Shown: positions 47,438-60,944, counted from the first letter of the stretch. The stretch is DNA of 64,000 nt from Arthrobotrys musiformis (GCA_036971715.1 JAVHJL010000004.1:2976001-3040000), one strand, 5' to 3'. The notes: generated from the letters alone by a model not told the origin. Translations and numbers: made by a program.

Positions 47438-48558
47438 TCATGCGGCCATGGGTCCCTTCTTATTATATGCCAAAGCTTTATGTCTCTTCATATCGTATGG
47501 TGCGTCGTTTCCACGGTGTCCTAGTTAAAATTTACCGCGGTTAGTCGTGATTAATATGACTATTGGGCTAGAATTCAAGTTCGCTTTATAAATTTACCTT
47601 CATTAAAGCACTCTGTGCAATAGAGGTCACCGTCGCAGCCCAGACACTTTACCACAGCATCTTCGTTACATATACCTTTTCATAAATCCTGAGTTAGCTG
47701 TCCCCATTCTAGAGATTCTATAGGGGGATTGGTTGTAGAGGAACTTACAGCACCAATTCTCGATATCGTCCATCAAGTCATCTACCTTCTGCGTCATTGT
47801 CTTCTTACCCTTGACACCGGGCTGGGAAGTTGGAACACCGGGGAGGTTTAATGAATTCGAAGCCGAGGGAATATCCTTCGGAGGCGGTGGTAGGTTTAGT
47901 TTATCCAGCGCAGCGAATCGTTTTGCCAGTTCATCGTCTGCGTCGTCATCGTCGTCGTCTTGTGGTAATATTTGACTTTTACTCTTTGATTTTTCTTCTT
48001 TTTCTTCGAGTGTATCTCCCAAGCTTAATGAATCTTGGATTTGGCGTAATATCTCATCCGCCTCGTCGTCCGAATTTGCTTTATCTTCCACTTCCTCGTG
48101 GTCGCTGGCTTTGCCAGCCGGCGCTTCAAATGTCTGCAAACCTTTCTCATGGGATTCATCTTCTTGGTCTTGAGCCTTTAATCTCTCTTTTGCTTCTGCT
48201 AGGAGTTTTTGAACGGCACTTGAGTCTTCGGTATCGAGTTTTCCGGCTTTCTTCCCTTCTATGGATAGGGATTTTGCTTCCTCGATCCAAGAGGTATCTT
48301 CTGCCCCTAGCTCTTCGAGGAGGTCCTGCGATATATGTTATTCGGCGGTCTTTCATATTTAAATTTTTTAGGGGAAAATACGGTATTACGTACTTCGAGT
48401 GAAGCCTCATCCGTGGCCTGCCAACTGATATCGGCGTCTCGGTGGTTGGCACCAGCGGTATCGCCGAGAACGGCGGACTTGTCCCATCCGCTGTTCGCGA
48501 TGGGTTTCTTGGAGAAGATGCTCTCGAATCTTTTGGCGAGGTCGGCGTCCTCGTTCAT
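47438..48558 (-). CDS. ANCHR/ZFYVE19-like abscission checkpoint protein
   Basis: Four exons, 48558-48394, 48325-47749, 47675-47598 and 47520-47438, give 300 residues. The C-terminus carries a Cys/His zinc-binding motif, WCCICNEDAVVKCLGCDG then DLYCTECFNEGH, with the same spacing as the end of animal ZFYVE19/ANCHR. ANCHR works with ESCRT-III and Vps4 to delay abscission in animal cells. Two LAKRF motifs (residues about 6 and 211, DADLAKRFESI and DELAKRFAAL) resemble MIT-interacting MIM1 helices. The middle is acidic and probably disordered, with the run DDDDDDADDE. The N-terminal FYVE finger of the animal protein is absent. The last two exons are 78 and 83 bases. Confidence 0.85.
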
Positions 48559-49075
48559 GATGTATTTGATATATATGGTGTATACTTGATATACCAAATC
48601 TTGTGACCTTGTTGTCTAGTCTATGGTGTAAGGTGTTATCGAAACCTCAGATATCATGGCGCTCTCTCCCTATAAACAAAGCATATCGATATCCCTCGTT
48701 GGGCTTATCCTCGTGATAGTTTTAAAGGCCATTAGCTTCGGATACTTCGCTAGTATGCAACATATTATCGGCGGCAGCAGCTATGCATCTTAGCTTAGGC
48801 AGAGCTGTGGGTAGCGGCGGGGTGTTGGAAAGAATCCCGGTCCGCCGCCCAGCCCAGCCCAGGCCAACCCCGGCCACCAAAAAAGCAATGTTCACCCTGC
48901 TACTGCTCGCCTAAGAAAAAAAAATTCTGGAGAGCGCCAGCTTTTACGTTTACTCTCGTCGACAAACTTCTTCAACTTCTTCAACCTCGCGACTACCTCG
49001 ACACGACCAATATATGTATCGCACGACCAATTGAGGACCTCCGAGTAGATTCGCGATCGTATTATTCTCTTAACC
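48559..49075. promoter_or_regulatory. divergent promoter of the ANCHR-like gene and kre33
   Basis: These 517 bases separate two starts pointing away from each other. A C-rich segment lies near 48830-48890. I see no named element. Confidence 0.5.
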
Positions 49076-52000
49076 ATGGTTAAGAAAGAATTGTACGCCC
49101 CCTTCTCCAAAAGAAATATCAGTCATAGTCATGCTCACCGAAGAATTCTATCAACAGAGACAAGCGCATCACAGCGCTGATACGAAATGGAGTTCAGGTA
49201 CCTCTACAACCCCATACACATACCTACCGTCGTATCTGGGATAGTTACTAATAGGCTGGCTGCCATATAGGAGAAGAAAAGATCCTTCTTCATCGTCGTC
49301 GGCGACCGCGCCAAGGACGTCATCGTCCATCTACACTACATCCTCTCCCATGTCGACATCAAACAGAACCGATCCGTCCTCTGGGCCTACAAGCACAAGC
49401 TAATCGGCTTCACCAGTCACCGGAAAAAGCGAGAAGCAAAGATCAAAAAGGAAATAAAACGCGGCATCCGAGAAGCAAACTCCGAAGACCCGTTCGAGCT
49501 CTTCGTCTCCTCGCAGGATATCAGATATGTTTACTATAAAGAGACGGAGAAGATTTTGGGAAATACGTATGGAATGTGCATTCTGCAGGATTTCGAGGCG
49601 ATTACGCCGAATTTGCTGGCGAGGACGGTGGAGACTGTTGAGGGGGGTGGGTTGGTGATAATGCTGTTGAAGACTATGACCAGTTTGAAACAGTTGTATA
49701 CCATGACCATGGATGTGCATTCGAGGTATAGAACCGAGGCACACGGAGATGTAGTTGCGAGGTTCAACGAACGGTTTATATTATCTCTCGGGGATTGTCA
49801 GAGCTGTTTGGTTATCGACGACGAAATGAACGTACTTCCAGTATCCGGCGCCAGGCACGTCAAGCAGCTACCCCCGGTATCATCGGACGATAAAGATTCG
49901 AAATCAAAGAAGGACCTGGATGCGGTTAAGGAATTGGTCGCGGATGTTCAACCTACTGCCTCCCTCGTCAACTTAGCCAAAACCGCCGATCAAGCCCAGG
50001 CCCTATTGACTTTTATAAAGGCTATAACAGAAAAGACCCTCAGGAGCACGGTCACACTGACAGCGGGTAGAGGAAGAGGTAAATCTGCAGCCCTCGGTGT
50101 CGCCATTGCAGCAGCAGTAGCATACGGCTACTCCAACATCTTCATCACCTCCCCGAGCCCGGAGAACTTGAAAACCCTCTTCCAGTTCATATTCAAGGGT
50201 TTCGACGCTCTAGGATACACAGACCACATGGACTACAACATCGTTCAATCCACGAACCCGGACTTCAATAAAGCCATCGTCAGGGTCAACATCTTCCGCC
50301 AGCACAGGCAGACGATTCAATACATCCAACCCGCGGACGCACATGTGCTAGGTCAAGCGGAACTGGTAGTAATCGATGAAGCCGCCGCCATCCCCCTCCC
50401 GCTCGTTCGAAACCTCTTAGGCCCATACCTCGTCTTCATGGCCTCCACCATAAACGGCTACGAAGGCACAGGCCGCTCTCTCTCTCTAAAGCTCATCCAG
50501 CAACTGCGCGAACAATCCCGCAGCTCCGCCAAAACCGACTCCGCCAAAGACAATGGCATCCCCGGCGGCCGCCAATTGCAAGAAATAGTCTTGAACGAAC
50601 CCATCCGTTACGCTCCCGGCGATTCGGTGGAAGAATGGCTCAACAAACTCCTCTGCCTCAACGCCACCCTCCCGCGGAAATCGAACATTAAGGGCTGCCC
50701 TCACCCGGATGAATGCCAGCTTTACAACGTAAACAGGGACACATTGTTCTCATACAACAAAGTCTGCGAAGCTTTCCTTCAGAACATGATGGCGCTTTAC
50801 GTAGCAAGTCACTACAAAAACTCGCCGAACGATCTACAACTGATGAGTGATGCACCAGCGCACCAACTGTTTGTCCTCCTACCCCCCATCGATCCTGCCT
50901 CTAAGGAAATCCCAGAACCACTATGCGTAATCCAAGTCGCCCTGGAAGGTCAGATATCGAAACAGTCGGTAATGAACCAACTCGGCCGCGGACAGCGTGC
51001 GGACGGTGATCTGATCCCCTGGCTGGTAACCCAACAATTCCAAGACGAGGACTTCGCAACTCTATCAGGCGCACGGGTAGTCCGCATCGCCGTGAATCCC
51101 GAATACACAAAAATGGGTTACGGCTCACGGGCACTCCAACTCCTGCAGGACTTCTACGAAGGAAAATTCGCCAGTCTCGACGAGAACGACGCCTACATCG
51201 ACGAGAAAATGGTCAGAGTCACAGATGAGGAACTGGAGAATACATCGTTGACAACCGATAAAGTCTCGGTCAGGGAGATGAACGCCATGCCCCCTCTCCT
51301 CCTCCGTCTTAACGAAAAGCGACCGGAAGAACTAGACTACCTGGGCGTCTCATACGGTCTAACCAACCAACTCCACCGCTTCTGGAAGCGCGCAAACTTC
51401 GCACCGGTGTACCTCCGCCAAACCGCCAACGAACTGACGGGAGAACACACCTGCGTCATGCTCAAGACCCTAGCGGAGAAGGACAAAGAATGGCTCGGCG
51501 CATTCTCGAAGGATTTCCACAGGAGGTTCATAAACCTCCTCGCCTACCAATTCAGATCATTCCCATCCGTCCAATCCCTCTCAATCATGGAATCCGCCAC
51601 CGCCGGTGCAGCATTAGCAGAAACTCCTACAGTTCCTCTAAGAAAAGAACAACTAGACGAATTATTCTCCCCGTTCGATTTAAAACGTCTGGAGTCATAC
51701 GCGAATAACATGTTGGACCACCACGTCATCACGGATTTGGTACCGCTGATAGCATCACTATACTTCACCTCCAAACTCCCGCAAACCGCCAAACTCTCCG
51801 GCGTGCAAAGCGCGATATTACTAGCCATAGGTTTGCAGAAGAAGACGACGGATGATGTGGAGAAGGAGTTGAACCTGCCGAACCAACAGGTTCTAGCTAT
51901 GTTTGTTAAAATCATGAGGAAGGTTTCTACAGCGTTGGGTGGGATAGTGGAGCATGCTATCGAAGAGACGTTACCGAGTGAACACGTCGGAAGGAGAAAG

Positions 52001-52428
52001 GTTGGTGCGGAGGAAGTGATCGGTGGTGATGAAGAGGGGGTGAATAAGAAGTTGAAGCCGTTGGAGCAGACGCTTGAAGAGGATTTGGAGGAAGGTGCTG
52101 ATGCGGTTAGAGTTGCGTTGAGGGAGAAGCAGAGGGAGTTGATTAATGCTTTGGATTTGCAGAAGTATGTTTCCCATTTAGCTATTTAACTAATTGAGTA
52201 TCGGACAGTGCTGACCTGAGGGAATATAGATACGAAATCCCCTCCGCTTCGGGAGAATGGGACGACGCAGAACGACAAGTCGCCGGCGGCACGGAGACGG
52301 GGAGGAGTACGACCATCAGCGTCAAGTCTTCGAAGCAGGTCAAGCGGAAGGCCGGGGAGTCTGCAGCAGAGATCTATGAGAAGGAGATGAGTTCTAACAA
52401 GTCTTCGAAGAAGAATAAGAGGAAGTAA
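49076..52428 (+). CDS. kre33: RNA cytidine acetyltransferase (Kre33/NAT10)
   Basis: The nucleolar enzyme makes N4-acetylcytidine in 18S rRNA and certain tRNAs and is needed for small-subunit assembly. Four exons, 49076-49092, 49158-49197, 49271-52164 and 52230-52428, give 1049 residues, the usual length. An N-terminal TmcA-N domain (DKRITALIRNGVQ...SFFIVVGDRAKD) is followed by the RecA-like helicase part, with Walker A GRGRGKS at about 285 and VIDEAAAIPLP as the DEAD-like box. The GNAT part (RIAVNPEYTKMGYGSRALQL) binds acetyl-CoA. A tRNA-binding region then leads to a Lys-rich nuclear tail (SSKKNKRK). Exons 1 and 2 have only 17 and 40 bases and are easily missed. Introns are 65, 73 and 65 bases. 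Confidence 0.96.
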
Positions 52429-52970
52429 ACCCTCTTTTTCCCTCTGGCGTGGGTTCTGTAACGATAGAGAGTTGCAAGTGGTGTATTATATGCATCTTTG
52501 CAGGAGTTCTTTTCCTTTTGTTGGAGGTTGTAGATGTACGATAATTTTATATAGCTTATTTGAGTATAGAAGCATTACGTGATATCGATGTTTGATATGG
52601 AAATATGCATTTATTCCTTCTAGCTAGGTATTATTTAGCGACTGGATGGTACAGTTTCCAAAGAGTTCCAAAGAGCAGCCGAATGCTTTGGAACTTCAAG
52701 AGCTCTTATTCTATTGTCAAGCTCCTTTTTTTTTCTAGTGATGCTAAAAATGCAAATGAACTATCATTATCGTATAAGGGGGTTATTAGACCTAGCGGCG
52801 GCAGCAGCAGAGGCCTCAGCTTCTCCATCGCTGGTCCCAGCGATAGTCGTCCGATCCACTGCCTTCCCCTTCCAACGCCTCCCAATATGCCTACGATCCC
52901 TCGACCTCTCCTCTCGTTGTTCCCGCGGTGGAGGAGGGGGAGAAGGCCGTCTATACAAATCGGGGATATC
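52429..52970. other. convergent 3' flanks of kre33 and erg10
   Basis: The two genes end toward each other across 542 bases. Frames on both strands near 52605-53171 are antisense or extension artefacts of the thiolase gene. Confidence 0.55.
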
Positions 52971-54503
52971 CTAAAGCCTCTCGATAACGATAGCCGTAGC
53001 CCCGCCACCACCATTACAGATACCAGCACAACCCAACTTGGCATCCCTGGTCTCCAAAACTCCAATCAACGTCGCCACGATTCTCGCACCGGAAGCACCG
53101 AGGGGATGTCCCAACGCCACGGCACCGCCGTGAACATTAACCTTCTCAGGATCGATATCAAGAAGTTTTAGATTCGCGAGCGCGACGACGGAGAAGGCTT
53201 CGTTGATTTCGAAGAATTCGATGTCTGATTTTGTTAATTTGGCGTGAGCGAGGGCTTTGGGGATCGCGAGGGCCGGGGCGGTGGTGAATTTGCTGGGTTT
53301 GTGGGCTGCGTCGCCCCAGCCGAGGATTTTGGCGACGGGTTGGAGGTTTAGTTCTTTTAGTTTGGATTCGGAGATTAGGACTACGGCTGCTGCGCCGTCG
53401 GAGAGGGGGGAGGCGTTCGGGGCGGTGACGGTGCCGCCGTTGGGTTTGAAGGCTGGTTTCATGGAGCGGAGTTTTTCAACGATCAACTATTTTCATCGAT
53501 TAGCAAACTCTGGGAGTACTGAGAGAAAATAGAGTCAAGGGGACGTACGTTCTTCGCCTCATCATCGGCGGAAACGGTAACGGCCGGCTTCCCTCTAGGC
53601 CCAGGGACGGTAATAGGAGCAATCTCCTTATCAAAAAATCCGTTCTTCTGGGCCTCTTGTGCCTTCTGGTAACTCCTGATGGCATACTCGTCCTGAGCTA
53701 CCCGGTCGATATCGTAGTCGTCGGCACACTCCTCAGCGGCCAATCCCATGTGGAGGTTATCGTAGGCGTCGGTGAGACCATCCTTGAGGATTCCGTCGAT
53801 TAAGGTCTGGTTCCCGAAACGGGCGCCGGTTCGTAGGTTTTGGGAGTAGAAGGGGACGTTGGACATGCTTTCTGTGCCGCCGGCGATAACGATCTATTTT
53901 CTCCAATTAGCCTTCTTCCACTTCCTTGAAAATTAGAAGATATGGGATATAAGGGCGTACATCAGCGTTACCAGTCAAGATGGTCTGAGCACCGAGGATA
54001 ATGGCCTTCATGCCAGACGCGCAGACCTTGTTGATGGTGGTGGCGACGACATTGTCAGGGAGTCCAGCTCCGAGGGCGCATTGTCTAGCGGGGTTCTGGC
54101 CGAGGCTTTTCCATCACCGTGATCGTTAGAATACTTTGTATATAGTAGACGTAGCGGTTACTGAGGACATACCCAGCGGACAAGACGTTTCCGAAGAAAA
54201 CCTCCTCAACATCTTCTGGCTTGACACCAGGGACCTTGGCGAGGGCGGCTGGTAGCTGGTTAGCTTGATTTGTAGTAATAACGTGAATGGGAAGGTAATT
54301 GACATACTCTTGATAGCGTGGGATCCCAACTGGACAGCACTGAGCGAGGAGACAGAGCTATATTCACAGAATTAGCGTGTTCCTGTACGGCGAAGCTCAA
54401 GCTCAAGCTCAAGCTCAAGCAAAAGAGAGGTCACTAACCCCTGGAAACCACCAATTGGTGTTCTAGATGTGGCAACGATGTATACAGCTGGTCTATCCGA
54501 CAT
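52971..54503 (-). CDS. erg10: acetyl-CoA C-acetyltransferase (cytosolic thiolase)
   Basis: The enzyme condenses two acetyl-CoA to acetoacetyl-CoA, the first step of the mevalonate/ergosterol pathway. Six exons give 398 residues: 54503-54439, 54357-54308, 54248-54173, 54105-53961, 53893-53549 and 53486-52971. The nucleophilic Cys lies in NKVCASGMKA. NEAFSVVAL, GGAVALGHPLGASGAR and the second active-site Cys in CNGGGGATA are intact. The protein begins MSDRPAVYIVATSRTP with no targeting peptide, and it lacks a peroxisomal tail, so it is probably the cytosolic Erg10 form. Five short introns crowd the first half. Intron 1 contains an AAGCTC hexamer repeat. Confidence 0.95.
54393..54420. repeat. 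AAGCTC hexamer repeat in an erg10 intron
   Basis: There are 4.7 perfect copies inside the first intron of the thiolase gene. Copy number may vary between strains. Confidence 0.8.
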
Positions 54504-55808
54504 TTTGACGGCTTATTTAATGATTGATACGGGGGTAATTAACACTCTTCTGGTGGGGTTTTGAGCTATTGAGGTTGTAATGTATTAGCAGAAGAGAGTT
54601 GGAGAGGGTTGAGTTGGGAGTGGGGAATTTGTGCGTGTCGTTGGGTTTCGACTTAATGCATGCAGGGCCACCCTCTTTATACTTACCGATCCAATAGCTG
54701 GTAATATAATAGCAGAGGACACCGGACTCCGAGCTTCGGCGTGAAGCTATCGCGAACAAATACCAAGAAAATTGGGGTGAGGTGTTATAATTTGATTAAA
54801 AGGGCAATTTGAGTTGCAATTGAAGTTGTTGGGATCTTCCTTTTTGTGCTACGGACGTTCGGTTGCCGAAGTTTTTGTGCTACCGGTTACAGAGGAGAGC
54901 TTCCATTGCGCCACACTCTCAATAAGCTGCTGCCGGTCGGTCTCAAGACGACTGCAGACGGGCATTCCTGTTGACGCATACATCACATACGTATAGGCGC
55001 ATATAATATACCGCGTGTAATCAATGTATACGCATATACGCGTAGTCATGAGTATGCATGGTACTCGACGATATAATATCAATATATCATGGTCAGTTGG
55101 TATCAATGAGCAGATGAGGCTGGAGCGCGAACAGTAGCTACCCAAGCTATCCAACGTTATAGCTAGATCTAGAGCTGGTTGTAGAGAGCTCGAGAGGAGG
55201 GCCCACCCGTCGGCTCAGCCGAGCGAGTAGCCCTCCAACAATTGCCAATATCAGTCCCATTTCCTCACAAATATTTCGTTTCTTTTCTATTCTCTCTTTT
55301 ATTCATTTTTATAGGATTATAAGATATATATTAAGGGGGCGGGGGCTGGAGTGAATTCGGACGCAGGGGTATAGAGAAACCCGCCAGCTTTGGGAATATA
55401 TGATATACGAAGTCATATCGAGAATATCAATCAAAGCCATCTATCATTTCCAAACAATTCCAGCTAGTAATACACATTAAAAACATCTAATATCAACTTG
55501 CCTGCAAATCCAGAATCAAATAGACAGCAAGGAAGGAAGAAACAACAAAAAAAAACAAGTATTTTTTGGCCATTAGGTATCATAACCCCCCTCTTCATTT
55601 TCAAAAAGTATTAACCCCCTCCACTCTCTTCTCTTCCGCCGCATAGACTAGACTATCAATATCAAGTACTCAATAGATCGAGTATAACATGCCTGCTACT
55701 AACTACACACACACGCACGCACAAAAATTACCCAAAGCCAGTCGGTACTTATACAAACAAGTACCCCCCCCCCAAAAAAAAATCAATTCAACAATCGTAA
55801 GTAAAGAA
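54504..55808. other. erg10 promoter and 3' flank of the large regulator
   Basis: No coding sequence is supported. A short C run and an adjoining A run lie near 55766-55783. The stretch is otherwise AT-rich. Confidence 0.45.
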
Positions 55809-58780
55809 TTACTGATTGGCATACTGCCACGACCGTTTCGTTCCGGCGAACACATGCGCAACAGTATTCTGCCACACATCCGGCGTAACAACCGGTATCG
55901 ACGGCTGGAAATACGCCGTCGTCGTCGGCGGCATCAAGCCTTCCACTAATCCGTTCTCCGGCACCGTCGGTAACGTCGATGGCGGGAGCGGGGCTGATGC
56001 CAATCCCGGGAATCCGGTGTTCCAGTGTCTATTTCAGAATCAGCAAATCACATTCCATTTAACTTAAGGGGAAGGGAGGGGAACGTACTCAAAAATTCTC
56101 TGTGGATTCCACCCTTCCTGCGGAGGACCATGATGCATCTTCCTCGGCACCGGCTGCACAACCGGCGGCGTACTCTGCTGCATCATCATCAATGTCGGAT
56201 TCGGCGACTCGCCCCTCTCAGAACTTGGTGGCGAAATCGTAACCCTGGAAGGATTAATCGGTGCGCTAAGACTACTCGACAACGGCGACCTAGTGATCTC
56301 AACCGGCGAGTACGATCCCGCCGACGCAGCGGGCGACATCTGGTGCGTGCTTGGAGAAGAGTAGAATGGAAAGTTGGAGTTCAGCACGAACGGCTGCGTT
56401 ACATCTTGCGAAAAGGCCGCACGGAGAGCTTCGATTTGTGCGCGCGTTTCCATGCTCGCTGAAATGTCGATGCAAACTTCTAGAATGCGCATGGCACGGC
56501 TGAAGTACTCTCTCGCATCGGAGTTGAATTCCGGGTCCGGACACGTCGCGGCGACCTAAAAACCCCATGAAAATTAGCACTCAAATTTCATAAAGAGAAA
56601 GAGGGGAGGGGGTACTGACCAAATTAACCATAGTACAAGTCAACATGGCATAAATCGTAAAATTGATCCCACGGAGCATACACTGCAGCCCCCGGATGCC
56701 ATACTGATCCATCACAGCCTCCGTCAACCTACAAGCCTTCCTCGAAGAATCATAACAGGCCCTCAAATGCATCCTCCATTGTCCCGTAGCTGTGAAGTTT
56801 CTCGCGAACGCCAGAGCGGGACGATGAAACATGATCCTCGCCAGATACCCGTATATCAACAAATTACCTGCGTAGTGCGTGAGCACGGGCTCCATCGGCA
56901 TGTTGGGATCGGTAGGGACATCGATTTGTAGGTGTGCTGGTAAAGTATACAGCCAGTTGTCGAAGCTGGGGCCGCAGGAGAGGAATTCCGGGTCACCCGC
57001 CCAGTTCGCGCCGGTAGCTTTCAACCTGGCGAAAACGTCGTTAATGCGGCGGATGAGCTTTAGGAGTTCGACAAAGTATGAGAAGTTCATGTGGACTGTA
57101 AGTTCCTTCTCGCTCATGTCTAAGACCGAAGACGAGGCCGGAATGTCAATCGTAGACGGGTCACTAGCCATCACATGGCGACCTATATACCATCCCAATT
57201 AGAAATAAAAAAACAACCGGGGGAATTCCAAATCACAAACCTTGCGGCGCGCAAACCATAAACTCCAGCATAAAACACGCCTGCCAGACTTTAGTCTTAG
57301 TAAGACACTCGATAGGACCATCGAGACAGTCCGTTCCGTTCTTATGCAAATCCGCGTGCTTGTCGAGCCCCAGATCTCGAGCCATCGCCATCATCGTCAC
57401 AATCGAGATGTACGACCTGAAAAAATACCCTCTCTGGGGCGCGCTCTCTCTCGCCTTTAGCAAAAGCAGTAAAGCTTGGATCGTGCTTATCCGCGGTACG
57501 TCGAAGAAACAATCCAGATGTTCTAATATCATATTAGCACGCAATCACGTGTAATTCACGTCTGGAAGAGACTCACTCGAAGCCATATTCAACCACTTCA
57601 ACCCAACTTTTGGATTATTAGATATCCTTCCAGCACAAGCTAATACCGCCTCCAGCAACAACGGCGATATCGAATGCCGGGATCCGTGCCACTGTCTGTA
57701 AAATGCATTCTTGTTCACAACTGGGAGGTAAGGATGCACATCAGAGAAGAAGATGTCAAAGAGCGCCAAAGCCTCTTCGTCAGTCGGCATCTCTTCTGGC
57801 GGTATACGGACAGCGTAGTCGTGGATCCCAGGGTTGAAGATCGGGTTTACTTCATAATCTTCCAGTGTCTCATCAACCGCCGGACGAGCTGCTATTTCCC
57901 GACTCTGCGAGTGAATATATGAAGCTTCATAAAAAAGATTAGCAAGTCCTCAAAACTACACTCCTCAAAGACAAGACAAAATACATACCAACACCCGTAT
58001 CCTCGATCTTTAACTGTCCGAGAACCTCCTGAACTCCCGCAGTATTAAACGTCGCAACAGGGCTCTCAGACCTCCAACTTGCGTGCGAAGCCCCCGTCCC
58101 CGGTATCTGCTGAATCGTCGGCGGAGGGGTGGTATACAAACTCCCTGGATTAAAATCCACAGAAGTATCCACCGGCAGCGTCGGCGCAGGATTACTATAT
58201 AACCCAGGCATGAACGACGTATGCGGCGCAACCTGCAGCTGCGCCGCGGGTCTTACGCCGAAATGGTCCCTTCCGACGTAATGGGGTAAACTCCCCGTAC
58301 TGGTGGATCTCCTAAGGTACCCTTGGGTGGGCACCTGCTGTTGAGGCGGGAGGTAGTCTTCCTCCCCACCGCTAGAGTGGCCCTCGATGTCGTCTCCAAA
58401 GTCAATGGTTTGTGTTTGGAACCCCTTATCGAATTGCATGGTCGGCGGCACACATGTGAGCTTTAGCCTTTTGCAGGCAGAGCAGGGCCATGTGTTCGTC
58501 GTTGCTGCGTCACATTTTATCTTGCGACGACGGCAGCCTTCGCATGCCCGCATCACTATTTTGAAGTGCGTCAGTAAAGGGTTTCCTTCCATCACGATTG
58601 GTTATGGAGTATGTACCTTTTAACCGCTTGTGGCGGTTGTGCTCGTCTACGAATACATAGTCTACCGGAAGGGAGTTATTAACAAAAGAACCTGTTTGTA
58701 TACGATACCTCGGACAGTGACCTACTCTTCTGACTTGAACTGGGGAAGTTCTCCGAAGGGGCAAAGGTGATGTTCTGCAT
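55809..58780 (-). CDS. large Zn2Cys6 transcription factor with fungal-specific TF domain
   Basis: Eight exons give 858 residues: 58780-58726, 58691-58617, 58555-57989, 57924-57577, 57522-57241, 57182-56620, 56555-56089 and 56028-55809. The Zn2Cys6 domain has cysteines 48, 51, 58, 68, 71 and 78 (VMRACEGCRRRKIKCD...WPCSACKRLKLTC), preceded by the conserved EHNRHKRLK stretch that spans the exon 2/3 junction. A disordered Pro/Gln/Ser region follows, then the fungal_trans middle homology domain (FFSDVHPYLPVVNKNAFYRQW, ISTIQALLLLLKARES, QRGYFFRSYISIV, ARDLGLD). The C-terminus is Pro/Ser-rich and ends in a short aromatic segment. The acceptor at 57925 was chosen because it restores SYIHSQSRE in frame; alternatives break it. 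The family is conserved in Pezizomycotina, but I cannot name its targets. Confidence 0.9.
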
Positions 58781-60944
58781 GATTGGACGAAAGAAAGTAG
58801 CAACAGCTCGTCGTCTACCGGCGGTATATTTCCAGATCGATAGATAGAATCTGATAATAAAAAATAAAAGTAATAAAAATAATAAAAATAAAAAAAGTTT
58901 ATAAAATCAAGGAGGAACTTTTTTTTTGGGTATCGAATCAGACCCCAAAGATATATACGGGGTTCCGGATATTGGAAGATATGAAACCCTTTGTGCTTCC
59001 CCAAATAAGCTTCCGTCGAGAGGGAAATTATATGGTAGCAGCACAACGTAGTAGAATTTCCTTTTTCCTTCCTCTGGGTTTTAAGAGACCAAAAAACCTG
59101 CGTTCTCGAAATGGGTACCCACGAGGTCGTTAAAAGCAGGTCAGATCCTTGAGCACGGAGCTTTGCGTCAAGCGGCTAGGTTTCTTTTCGAAAACCCCTC
59201 CCCTCTCCAGAATACCAGGTACGGGAAAAAAGAGTATAGTATACCAAGCGAAGAAAGTGGTAAAAAAAACCTGCGGCCTTGTCCGGAATCCCAGTCGATA
59301 GACCTAATATTGGCAAAATTCTTTTTTATGTTCCTTTCGATTGAAGTTTTTCTTTTCTTGTGTAGTTTTCTTATATATTTTTTCGAGAGATGTTTGCCGA
59401 CAAGGAATGGTCGAATGTTAAATAGATTAATTGGGTCCCCACAAGAGTTGAGTACCAATTAATATATTGAAATGAAAAGAAAGCGAAGAAGAAGAGCAAC
59501 CGGCCAAGGATATTCGTAATGCTCCAAATTCTTCGTTCATGCAAGAATATAATTTTATCGTAACCCGGTACCGGCGGCTGGTACTTCCTCTGAAGGTGTG
59601 GTTGTATAATTTTCTGGGGCAAGAAAAAAGGGATCCAGCCGTCACAAATCTTGGGGGGGGGGGGGGGATGGTCCTCTTGCTGTCGTGGTAGGTAAGGTTT
59701 TCTCCTTCAAAAATAAAAGGGAATCGAGGGTATGTGCGATTCTGCCAGATGAGGGGCTGTTACGTTTCACGACATTAGATTCCTAGCGAGAGAAACGGCG
59801 AAATATAGTTTTCCCTTAGTTGAAGAGACACTTTCGGTGAATTCGTTGTGGAGCTAGATGAGATGGTCGGAGGTCGGCCGCTGGTCTTTTTAAAAAGGCG
59901 AGACACCTCTCGGGCAGTTCGATCTGATGGGATGGATAGGGCTGGAGTTAGAGATGGATCCTGGGGATCGGTAGTAGGACGAAAATTGATAACGGGTTCT
60001 GATAGTCGGAATCGTGGGGCAACATGCAGAAACGAGACACGGCTATAATACCCAGTCTTTTAAGTTGGTTAGCTAGTTAGTCTATGACGGTAGTTTGGAC
60101 GAATAACCCGAGCCAGGGATATTAACATCTGAGAATCAAGTGGCGCTTTTTTCACAAAAAAAAAAAACAATGCAAGTGACCTGAACACCAAGGTCTACCG
60201 TTGGAGGCGGTTTGAAGACATGCCTTTTTGGTCCAAATGCTTTCCCGGGGGAGAGAACCTGCGTGACCACAGCGGCTAGATTGCGGACCTCGAAGTGCAC
60301 AGGCTAGCGAGGGGCGCAGGACAGAACAGGACAGGACAAGACAGGACGGACAGGTCTGACGATGGTGTTTCCCCGTCAAACAGTTGATACAGCACGGCTA
60401 ATCAAGATCAAGAAACTATAATAGTAGATGAAAGGGGAAAAAGAATTATTAATAGGTGGCGAGCCTAATTTTGCGATATTGGGTAATGGGAACCATCATC
60501 GAACGAAACCTTTTCTTCTTCTTCTCGCATGTCTTCTTGTTTTTCCCGTAACAGGGCCCGTTTTGGCGTGATATCAAGAAAAGAAAGCTACACACACAAC
60601 AAAGCAAAACTGACGGCTCATGGGGGGAGGAAAGCGGGTACCTGAACTGATTCGATGGGTGCTTCCTGCCAGCAGGCGATTTGCTTCTGTACGTTAGTAG
60701 GCCGGTGGTGGGCTGTTCGGAACCTGGAATGTTCGCCTGGACTTCCCGCTCTCAAGATGTATGTATCAGCGTTCGTTTCGTCACACAATCAGTGACAGGT
60801 GCAGGATTTGGTAGTCGGTCAAAGAGCGCAAGAAAGAAAAAAGGATATCAGGGCGGTGGTTCGAAGTTTGAACAATTGAACCGTTTGAAGTTTGAGCAGG
60901 TTACAGGGTCGAGTGAGTCCAGTGCTAGTCGCTGCGCATAGCCG

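Noticed and set aside
57900..57925. Acceptor at the CAG near 57907 for exon 4 of the large regulator
   Set aside because: With the strong GTATGT donor it breaks the frame; the upstream AAG acceptor at 57925 keeps frame and restores a conserved SYIHSQ-type segment.
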